Origin: Ulva prolifera
Lineage: Eukaryota > Chlorophyta > Ulvophyceae > Ulvales > Ulvaceae
Assembly: GCA_023078555.1 (NCBI GenBank)
Contig: CM041203.1
Location: forward strand, 3,019,981-3,083,980
Direction: 5' to 3'
Length of the DNA stretch: 64,000 bases
A program made the translations under genes and the position numbers. Below, piece after piece: positions 20,314 to 29,626 of the stretch (positions are counted from its first letter, which is position 1; every line of letters starts with the position of its first letter). The notes beneath the pieces are model-generated. The model saw nothing but the letters and a program-made list of their open reading frames with translations. It ran no database searches and was not told the origin of the DNA.

Positions 20314-21980
20314 ATGTCCAGGGTGCTGATTCCGATCGCCAGAGACATGCAGGCGCAGCGGCAACATTGCATTAAGCTGATATGCACGGACGTAGATGGT
20401 ACTCTGCTGAATTCCAATCAGCAGCTCACGGATGGTGTCATTGAAGCTGTGCAACAGGCATACAACTTAGGAATTCCTGTACGCCCCCGTCTCATTGTCA
20501 CAGCCGGGATTGCCACATCGCTGGTTGATCTTCATTGCAACAGGCACATGCACATTTGCTGCATGTTCACTGACCAGCGTTTGTGGACTGTTGCATTCTG
20601 GACATATGGTGTAGCAGGAGCTGACTCCACCAGAGGTGGAGCTTGCAATTTGGGTGCAGCAACTATCACCTACCCCCAAGGGCAATCTCTACCACTTCTG
20701 TAAGCACACTCTGAAGTGGCAACAGTGTAGTAGAGCTGCTGAGGCCCGGATGTGCTGCTGTCAACGCCCGTCCCAACTTCATGCCAAACCGCCATGCGTG
20801 TAGCCGCAGCTCCAGCTGCGGGTCTCACACAGCCGCCGCAAAGCATGTTAATGCATGCCTCGTCATGCTCAGATACAGCTTTCCTGCTCCCAGCTGCCGC
20901 TTACACACGCGCACCAGACCGGCAGCAGCATGCAGACAATCGTCGCAACAGGCAAGGCGCGTGGGCCGTGGATTGACGACGTGCTGCCCCGCATGCCGCC
21001 CTTGCCCGGTGTCTTCATGCAGGGGCTGCTGGTGTACGACTCCGACGGCACGATCCTTGCAGAGCGGTGGCTGCCTGATGTAGTCATTGAACGCTGCATC
21101 AGCCTGGCAGAGCAGCACAGGCTCACCCTCACAGCCTATTGCGGTGAACGCATCGTCGTAGAGGACACGGACGCTCACACAGACCGACTGCTGTTCTACC
21201 GGGAGCCTCCGCCAGAGGCGATCGGATGCATGCGTACCGCTCTGCTTGGGGCAGGGTCTCTGCGAGTGCACAAGCTGCTATTCATGGGTGAGGACTCCCG
21301 GGTCCAGGTGAGTGGCTGCACTGCGCCCTAATGCAGGTATGCCTGGGGTTGATGGACTGACTGTTGATGGTGTAGCATGTTCATAGTGTGTGAGCTAACG
21401 AAGGCACTTGTCATCAGCATCCTGGGTTGCGACCCTGTCATGCATGGCGTAGTTCACTGGCCACGGGCGATGGCGGCATGATGAGGCATTACTGGGGAGT
21501 GTGTGGTCGGGTGGCTGGCCGTTCACATTGGCACGGTGTCAGGGAGCTCAGGGCCTGCTGATGTTTAGGCGGTCAGGCCCATGATTGAGGATGATGTGGC
21601 AGGGGACGCGTCTGTCACATCGGCGCTGGGTGGCATGCTCGAGGTGCTGCCAAAAGGCGGCAGCAAGCAGGCAGGTATTGAGGTCGTGCTGGAAACCCTG
21701 GATGTGCAGCGCAGCGAAGTGATGGCCCTTGGGGATGCGGAGAACGACCTCCTGATGCTCAAGATGGCAGGGGTGCGCTGCTGGACTGCGGCGCCGATAG
21801 ATCCCCGAGGGCCCTCAGCTGTGTATAGTGGGAGCTCATTTGACAGTGGCCACATGCATGCAGGTGTCTGTGGCAATGGGGAATGCCTCAGAGGAGGTGA
21901 AGCAAGTTGCAAGCTTTGTTGCACCAACCAACGATGAAGACGGTGTGGCGTTTGCAATCCGAAAGGTGCTGCAGCTGTGA
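20314..21980 (+). CDS. Cof-type HAD-superfamily phosphatase
   Basis: A sugar-phosphate or phosphate-ester phosphatase of the Cof (HAD IIB) subfamily. Four exons, 20314-20478, 20936-21307, 21569-21772 and 21864-21980, join in phase to 285 residues, the usual family size. Motif I is ICTDVDGTLLNS with both catalytic Asp residues; GIPTIVATGKARG follows as the Thr/Ser motif; VLPKGGSKQAG carries the motif III lysine; ALGDAENDLLML is motif IV with the metal-binding acids. The C2-type cap domain lies between, with PGVFMQGLLVYDSDGTIL. The family is broad, so the substrate cannot be given. The ATG at 20314 precedes the motif by 20 residues; no clear targeting peptide is seen. Confidence 0.9.
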
Positions 21981-22527
21981 GGCTGTCCGTTTCGTGCAGC
22001 ACTGCGAGAGTGCCTTCGAGCAATCACGTAGCGCGTTGCAAGTTGTGCATGTGTGGAGTGGCAGTGGCAGCGGATGTCAGAGCTTTGAGTCTGTAGACAG
22101 CGCTCGACGTGAACCCTCTGACGATACATCCAATAGCGGACACCTGGCATTTCTTACATAAACAGATCATGGCTTGTTGATTTCGAAATTTCGGCAGGAG
22201 ACATGTGTGCTGTCGTTAGACTTCTACATCTTCAGAATGGAGTGATGAGCAATGCGAGATATGAACGACACATCGCTGCAGACCAGATAACGCAACTAGA
22301 ACCTGAGAAAGCTTACGTCAACTTCGCTTGTGGAGGCAATCATGTCCAGAATACAGAGCTAAGCATGCACGGGCCAGATGCTCCAACCCAATTGCATGCA
22401 GTGCGTGTCTGTGCACGTTTACAATTCTGTTATGATGAATAATCCACATCTTGCAGCTCTGCATTAGTTCAAGGCACAACTGCGCCTACCCTGCCAGGCG
22501 CAAGATTCCAAAGTGCAGGTGGCTAGC
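21981..22527. other. Convergent spacer, HAD phosphatase/USP
   Basis: A 547-bp stretch between converging stops. A 79-codon plus frame (22203-22442) shows no family motif, and I see no reason to call it a gene. Confidence 0.5.
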
Positions 22528-23988
22528 TCAGTGCACCACAACTACTGGTGACGTGCAGTGTTGAACGCAATACTTGCAGACTGAACCCATCAACATCTCT
22601 TTCAACCGCCCCCTGCGGTGCTTCGCGAGTACCACTGCAGCCGAGTTGAGTTCCGCTGCCTTGTTGCAAATCACTCTCCCAATGGCATCATTGTCCACTT
22701 CAGACTGTAGAGAAAGGGCACTCGTCAATTTGAGCAGGCATGCAATAGGCCGGCGCACAGCAGCATGCATGATCGCAGGCTATGTCTTGTAGGTCTATCT
22801 GGCAAGGTGTGCTCGATGGCAAAGTTCAGCAAAGCGAGCATCGGGTCTGACAGGAAGAGCTGTGTCAGCTGCGTTCGACAGCGCGACAATGGATCCAATG
22901 CATCCATTGTCGCGCTGTCGGAGGACAAGGAGAGTGTCAGGGGAATCGGACCTTGATGAGGTGGATTGTGGGTTCGATGCTGAAATCCCCTAGCATGGAG
23001 AGGAATCTTGCACGAATGAACTCCTCCGCAGAATTCAACCTTGCTTGATAGTCCTACATCACAGTGATGTGCTAGCAGCGCAAGACGCTGGACATTGGCA
23101 ATGAGAATGCGACTGAAGCACAGTTAGACAAGTGTCGTGTCCAGGCAGTATGACCGCCATGCCTAGACAGCGATTCAGACAGCTGCGTGACTCGTAATCA
23201 CGCATACCATGACCGCAAAGTACACAAGTTACACAGTGGAAGCATTCGATCAGTGTCTCACTCGCAGTGCACACCTGTTCATCCACTGGCGCGGCCATGT
23301 CAATAGGCGGGGCTCCGTACTGAAGAGCGTGTGTGAGCCTTGGAACAACGTGGACAATGTGGACGGTATCTGCATGTTCGCTTCAGCTTTTGCATGGCAT
23401 CTGCATGGTGTCGACGACACGCAGAGCAAACCGAGCGTGGCCATGGCAGTGTCATGACGTTGATGCCACAAGATGGCGAGCGTGGATCGGAGGCCAGGCC
23501 GTTGTGCTTCGGCTCACCTGGGTCGACACATGCTGACAAGGACGGAGCACCCAAACACCTTTTGAAACAGGACGCGCGGCCACGTGGAAGTTTACAAACG
23601 CGCTACAGTACATGGATCACGATTGAATGGTATATGTTTCGATCATGTAGCACTTGATGTGCTCCTCCAACACGGCTCCCGCGATCAACTGCTGCGTTCT
23701 GCGACCTGTGCGTGCCTCGTCATGGGTTGCACGAATGCACATGTACCATCAGCATTACTATCACATAGCGCTATGCTGTCATGTATCTGGTATGTGTTGC
23801 GCGCGCGATTCGGCCCAGCCTCGCGCAACCGGCTCTCGGAACGCAGCAGCAGCGATGACTGGCAAGCGACCACAGCGTGCGCCAGTTTGCGCACCATCAC
23901 TCCTCAGCAAATTATGCACTGCCCATTGCATTGCTCGCTGATCATCGTCCGTGTCGTCGACAGGGATCAGCACGACTCGTTGCGCCAT
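22528..23988 (-). CDS. Universal stress protein (UspA) domain protein
   Basis: A small nucleotide-binding-fold protein of the UspA family, common in plants and algae and linked to stress responses. The first exon starts at ATG 23988 with RVVLIPVDDTDDDQRAMQWA, the expected first strand and helix. A middle exon near 23055-22955 reads DYQARLNSAEEFIRARFL, the family's second helix region. The last exon begins after a ctctacag acceptor at 22704 with SEVDNDAIGRVICNKAAELN and continues AAVVLAKHRRGRLKEMLMGS and HCTSPVVVVH. In ATP-binding members the loop is G-2x-G-9x-G(S/T); here RRGRLKEMLMGS is degenerate at one Gly. Other intron borders are unresolved. A 19-bp hairpin lies in an apparent intron. 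Confidence 0.8.
22876..22920. repeat. 19-bp perfect inverted repeat with 7-nt loop
   Basis: Arms 22876-22894 and 22902-22920 are exact reverse complements; the loop is 22895-22901. It lies in an apparent intron of the USP gene. Confidence 0.95.
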
Positions 23989-24554
23989 GGGCTGCCGCGT
24001 CGCAGAAGCTTGTTCAATCTCAATGGTTACAGCGTATACAACAACTGTAATGAGAGGAAAGTTGGATGGCGATTGACCACAGGAATTCCGATTCGAAGTC
24101 TTCTAGGGGGCAGCAGCTCACACAGTGAATCGTAGAACAGGACAAACAGGTGTACATTCGTACGCCTGTCACACTAATAGCAGCCTTCGTCATCCATGCC
24201 AGCTGCGCTGCTCTTTTAGTCTTTGATGATCCCTGCAGCACTTGATGAATTGCATGGAGCTTTACGAATTGTTCGCGGCTTTGCACCTGGGACACTTGAT
24301 GAAAGGGAGTCTGCTATCACCATCACACAGCTGCACAGGAATTGCTATGCACAGTCGTATAGCCAGCGAGTGTAACCTCGCGTGGTCACCGCTTTGATCG
24401 CAATGTCGGAACAATCGTGCTTGTAGCGTGGTGTGCATTTTTCTTTCAGCAGTCGTCAGCTAACACCCATATACAGGCGTGGACCACGATCACCGTGAGG
24501 TCCGGTACTCATGCAATATTAGATGTTCAGTAGGCTGGCTGGCGGACGCTACTG
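23989..24554. promoter_or_regulatory. Presumed bidirectional promoter, USP/phosphate translocator
   Basis: A 566-bp spacer between divergent starts with no recognised exon. The promoter role is inferred from position. Confidence 0.35.
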
Positions 24555-26369
24555 ATGAAGAGTGCATCGTTCATAGTTCAAGCACCTGCCACTGCCGCAA
24601 GGCGCGCACAGCCCTTGGGACGAGTGCTAGCCATGCACGCATGCGCGCGACAATGCATACCTGTCAGGCTACGTCAAAGGTCAGCTGTGCCTCCTGCGAT
24701 TGCAATTGGGAACAGCCGGAAATGCGATCTGGTCCCGCGGCGACTAGTGACAGCAAAGGCAACTGGTCAGGCAGCGCGTGATAGACCAGTCTTCCAACGG
24801 CTAGCAGATATTTTAGTAGTAGCTGGTCTTTTCCTGGCTTGGTATGGCTGCAACATTTATTTCAATATCTTTAACAAGCAAGTGCTGTCAGTATTCCCTC
24901 AGCCTCTGACTTGCACTTGGATACATCTGCTTATTAGCTCGATGATGGCTCTCCTCCTGTGGACGTTCAAAATGAAGAAGGCTCCAGTCGTCACGCCCAG
25001 GATCATCGATATCATATTTCCGTTGGCAATACTGCACTTGTTGGGTTTCTACACTACCAATGCAAGTCTGGGGAAGGTGGCTGTGTCGCTGACGCACACC
25101 ATCAAGTCCATGGAGCCTTTTTTTACTGTTGTCATTTCATGGCTGCTGATGGGGACGCGGCCAGCAAAGCGTGTTGTATTCTCTTTGACCCCTGTTGTGG
25201 TGGGTGTGGTGGTCGCATCAGCCACCGATCTGTCATTCAATTGGGCGGGCTTCATTGCTGCCATGCTTTCAAATGTCGCGTTCCAAATGCGGAACGTTTT
25301 GAGCAAGAAAGCGATGTCCCGCGCTTCCTTTGACTCATTGGAGGGGGGTGACACAGCCGATCTGGACGAAGTGAACATCTTTGCCCTGATGTCCATTGGC
25401 GCCTGCATACTCATGGCGCCCTTGCTCCTGCTTGATGCTCCCGCGGCCTTTGCAAGTCCTGGTGGCCCCACGAACTGGATGACCAGCGATGCCCTGGTCA
25501 AGACCATTTTGGCAGGGGTGTGCAGGTGTGTCCCCACAGCACTCTGCGCGATGAGTGTGTCCTTGCTTGCATGAATGATTTGCCTCATCAGAACGTCTTC
25601 TGATGGAACTTGTAAGTGTGCACTGATTAATCTTTGCCCATTGTACTGGAGACTCTGGGGTGCCTCTTGTGGAACCTTCCAATATGTGATGGGAAGTGGG
25701 GTCTGATCGGACTGTTTCATGTACTACGGCATTCTGTGTGCAGATTTGGGGATGTACTATCATCATTCGTTATTCTGCAGAAGGTCACGCCTGTCACACA
25801 CTCGGTGGGAAATTGTGTAAAGCGAGTGGTAATGCCCCTCGGGATCATGACCCACATGCGTCTGCGTTCATCGCTTGCGAATGCCTGTATGACAATGGGC
25901 CACTGCTCTGTTGGTCACAGACAGCAGAGTTTCACGTGCCTTGCTTACTGTCTTACGCCTACACGAGCTCTTGCAGGTTGTGATTGCTGCATCCATTGTG
26001 TTCTTCCAGACTGCAGCCTCATCGACCAATATTGCTGGCACAGCGGTGGCACTCTCTGGGGTACTATTGTACAGCTTTGCAAAACGGTCTCAGAAGACAG
26101 TGGTGGATCCTGACCAGGTGCTAATCTTGATGTCGTCGCTTCCATGATCTCTCATTGTCACACCGCAAGTGCGGTGGGCATTGCTTGCTTGTCCTCATCC
26201 TTCCAAGAACGACACATCTTGCTTTTTGCAGGCAATTCGTGCGGTCCAAAACACGGCTTTCGAAGACGCAATATCGAAGGTCTCGCCAGGCACACTTTAT
26301 GGGAAGCTCGTCCGAAAACAGGAGAAGCGACGGAGTGACGACAAGGGTGATATAGAGTACTACCTGTGA
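24555..26369 (+). CDS. Plastid phosphate translocator (TPT/PPT/GPT family)
   Basis: An inner-envelope antiporter exchanging inorganic phosphate for triose, PEP or hexose phosphates. It starts at ATG 24555 with about 75 Arg/Ala/Ser-rich residues, a plausible plastid transit peptide. The carrier follows: LAWYGCNIYFNIFNKQVLS, LHLLGFYTTNASLGKVAVSL, THTIKSMEPFFTVVISWLL, FQMRNVLSKKAMSR, then VTPVTHSVGNCVKRV, the family signature, spliced to VVIAASIVFFQTAASSTNIA and GTAVALSGVLLYSFAKR. The SVGNCVKR lysine and arginine are the phosphate ligands. The last exon (26231-26369) joins in phase 0 and adds about 45 residues ending DIEYYL, a longer tail than usual. The exon around 25700-25830 is only partly resolved. 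Substrate type is uncertain. Confidence 0.9.
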
Positions 26370-27224
26370 TGCTCCTCTGTAGAGCAGGTAGCAGCAGAGC
26401 CAGGCTTCCTTTCCAGATTCATTCACATCAGTGTTGTCCAATGTGTGATTTTGAAGCTACGTCGTAGGTGAGCGGTGGCGTGGAGCTCTATGGTAATGGA
26501 TGCGTGTGCTCGCTGTGGCTTTGCAGTACGGAAGCGACTGTCGTGCCGGGGTCACACGCGCCAACTACAGTCTAATATCAAAAACACAATATACGACTCG
26601 CAGACCTGGACGCGCTGATTATTGCGCGCTGAATCTTCCATGAGGTTCAGAGAGAGCAGGACCTTTGTGTGTTCACTACGAGTACCTGAAGTCACTCGCG
26701 TACAGACGTGACAGATGGCTGACGATGTGACGAACTTTGAAAGAGCTCGTGCACTCATGTGCGCGCTTTCTGGTCCCGGCCGTCTGAACTCTCGCTGTAG
26801 ACTCTTGCAAATACCGCATGCTGTGGCGATCCAGGCCGAGTCACGTTAGGGTTGCGTTCTTCAACGGTATGGGGTGTCAACACAAAATTTCTCTGTATGT
26901 GGTCGAAGCCGGAAACTGTGTAAGTATGTGTGCCTCTTGGTTGTAGAATATGCGAAGTGCACTCGTCTATCTGCGACTGAAAGTCGTCGAGTAGAAGCTA
27001 TGCTGCCCCAAAGGTGTCTGCCGTTGGTGTCTGCCGTTGCAGCACAGCAACTTTGTCACCGAAACACTCATGTATTTGCTGTGGAGATTTATGATAGCGA
27101 AACCCATCAGCCTTGTGATGCGGTTGCATCCATTTAGTATGACGGCAGCGATGACCATCTGCTGTCCAATGACTGGGAGCCCCTATAATTATTGCTGTCA
27201 TTTCAGAGCTGGTCGTCAACAGGA
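26370..27224. other. Intergenic stretch upstream of the SWIM gene
   Basis: An 855-bp stretch between two plus-strand genes. No conserved frame was seen. It may contain the promoter and a missing first exon of the SWIM-domain gene. Confidence 0.45.
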
Positions 27225-28487
27225 ATGCTTCTGTACAGAATTGCTCGGAATCAGGCACGTTTGGCTGCTTTGGGCATACATGAAGCTGCTCAAGGTCTGA
27301 GGACAACAGCTAAAGAGACACGGTATGTCTGTGCCGCCAACTGGATATGTAGAGGTCTGAAGAAGAACGCTGAGATACACCGGAAATAAGTCTGGTGCCA
27401 ATTCGTCGTCAGTGCTTGCATGTTGCACGCAGGAAACCCAAGAAAAGCAAGCAGCGAGCAAGTCAACACGACACATGGGCAAGTGCAACAACTCCAAAAC
27501 GCAGATCCAAGCGCCTCAGAGGTATGTGTCTTGTAGATGCCTAGTGGCGTGTGTGCATTGTGAATTTCTTATGCACATTGGACGAATGGATGCACAAAGA
27601 TACATAATCGCGGTGGTCAGTCAAGCTGCAACCATGTAGAGCAAACCAATACGTGTGATCCGTCTGATCATTGCGGAAATGATGGTGATGATCCATCTGA
27701 GAGTGAAACCATGCTTGCATCGTTCATCATTTCTGGTGATTGTCCAAAGTGTGGGCGCGTCGTCACCAAAGGTCACAAGAAGCACCTAGGGATTTGTAGT
27801 GGCTCCCCGCAGCAGCCACAGACGTTACTGGCTGATATGATCGAAGCAGAGATGACCAAAATTGCCACAGACAACAGGAAACTACAGCAGCTCGAGTTAG
27901 GTGGGCTCATTGAATTTGATGATGAGCATGCAGTCTTCATGGTTGTCGGCTCAAAAGGTACTCGCCTGTCCATTTTTACTGGTTGGGCACGATCCCCGTT
28001 CACTGCACATGCTGCTGTGAAAGGGCAACACAGATTCTGCACCTGCACAAGATATACAGCAAGGAAGCAGATTGATATTGGTGTTTGGACTCGCACAGTG
28101 CGAGGGCCATTTGTATGTTTTCTAGCGGGTTTGTAGTTGCGATGCTGGAACAACCACACGCCACATACATGTGATGCGATTTTCTGTGTAGGGAACCATT
28201 ACAAGATTGAGTTCACAGCAGTGAGGCGAAAGTGTCAATGTATGGACCACCGCATTCGTAAACGGGATTGTAAACACATCCGCTTAGTGCTACAATCTTT
28301 AAATGTACAGAACGAGCCAGATAACTGGAAACCCGCCACAGTAGCTCTTGTGGACCGGCAAGCAGGAAAAGATGACAAAAAAGAAGGCATGTCGGACCTT
28401 GTAGCAGCAGAGTGTTTAGTACGTGATAGCAAGGCCTCGACAAGCAGAGAGCTACACGTCAAAGATGAACCAATTGCTCAGGCATAG
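27225..28487 (+). CDS. SWIM-type zinc-finger protein with N-terminal IARNxARL motif
   Basis: A probable nuclear protein. Exons join in phase at each step: MLLYRIARNQARLAALG to ETR; then KPKKSKQRASQ to PKRRSKRLR, a bipartite basic signal; then an acidic stretch ending SESETMLASF; then CPKCGRVVTKGHKKHLGIC, a CxxC...H...C finger; then, after a phase-1 join, GNHYKIEFTAVRRKCQCMDH followed by RKRDCKHIRLVLQ. The last is a SWIM motif (CxC...CxH), which binds DNA or proteins in many eukaryotic regulators. SWIM also occurs in MULE transposases, but no transposase core is seen. The ATG at 27225 follows an acceptor-like tttcag, so an earlier exon is possible. Confidence 0.65.
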
Positions 28488-28742
28488 CTGGTGTGTGGCA
28501 GTATTGCGGGGAAGCCTTCATTTTCAACCCCAGCAGTGTCGTGACGGCGGCCATTGTCTACAGTCGACCTTGACAGTGGAATTTATATTCGGTGATGTGT
28601 TATGCCTGTCTCGTTGATTCAACATGGAGACAGGCACAAGCAAACAGCCTGTCGCGTGCAGGGAGAGATGACCAAGATATATAAATCATCATAAAAATGC
28701 TGTGGAGATTGCTCTGAATACAATGTGCTGTGATTCTTCAGT

Positions 28743-29330
28743 TTATTTATTGCATGCTGATTGGCCTTGTTCGTATGCATTTGGGAGAACCGCTGAAGTC
28801 AGAGGTATAATCGAGTCGAGCCTGACCGAACCGGCGAAAGCATCCAAATGAAACACTGATCCGCCCAGCGCAGCTGGTAGATGAAACACAATGGTTCCAG
28901 CGACGCTACTGTTGACTATTGTCTCCCGTGCTTGGTGTTTGGGAGCTTGACGTGCGTTGAAAGCTGTGAACGTTGTTATGATCTTCATTCTTACATATGA
29001 CTTTGACAAGCATACAACATCGTATGTTTTATCAGGACAGAATCAAAGAGCTACGCAGCACAGCAGGCAACAATCCACATAGCACGATCACATCACAACT
29101 GCACAGCCGTAGAATCGCAAGGGCATCTGCCCGAAAAGACGGCAAGGTTCAGCCCATGAAAACCCATATATATTTGTGGCATCAGTCAATGAACTTCCGG
29201 TCCATGCGGCAGGAGCTCCCCTTGAACAGGTGCCAGTGCAACATCGGCAAACCTCGAGAGATGATCCACCGTCCAGACGGTGCGGCCTCCAAAAGCGCAT
29301 ACTGGCCCACAAAAATTCTCTTACGTATGG
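28743..29330 (-). CDS. Doubtful minus-strand gene, unknown product
   Basis: A minus frame ending at 28743 reads FNARQAPKHQARETIVNSSV then AGTIVFHLPAALGGSVFHLD and ends SACNK. It looks protein-like, with no repeats and balanced composition. Possible upstream exons lie at about 29320-29170, but two frames there are about equally plausible (one with WTVDHLSRFADVALAPVQGE), so I give no joined product. No family was recognised. If real, it is divergent from the SPOC-domain gene. Confidence 0.25.
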
Positions 29331-29626
29331 AATATGACACATAACACAGTCATTGCATTGCTGCGTACAAGTAGCGTGTACGCGGCCTTCTTTCTACCTT
29401 CGGCCCGGCGTGCTGGCAAAGTAGATAAGTGTGTATCTGCAAGATGGACGACAGCTGTAACATCGATCTGACAGCCATGTTATGAATGCTTCAGTGCTCG
29501 GAACGGCAAAGGGCAGGCTTCGGAAACATGGCACACGAGAATAGGACACTTTAGCCAGGCTGTTGGTCAAGATCACGGCTGCTGCGTTCAGGAAACGCCT
29601 GTCATAAGTAAAACCTAGTGTTTCAG

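Noticed and set aside
25049-25766. 223-codon minus-strand ORF
   Set aside because: It is antisense to conserved helices of the phosphate translocator.
28235-28462. SWIM motif as evidence of a MULE transposase
   Set aside because: No DDE core or terminal inverted repeats are visible, and the upstream exons encode an unrelated N-terminus.
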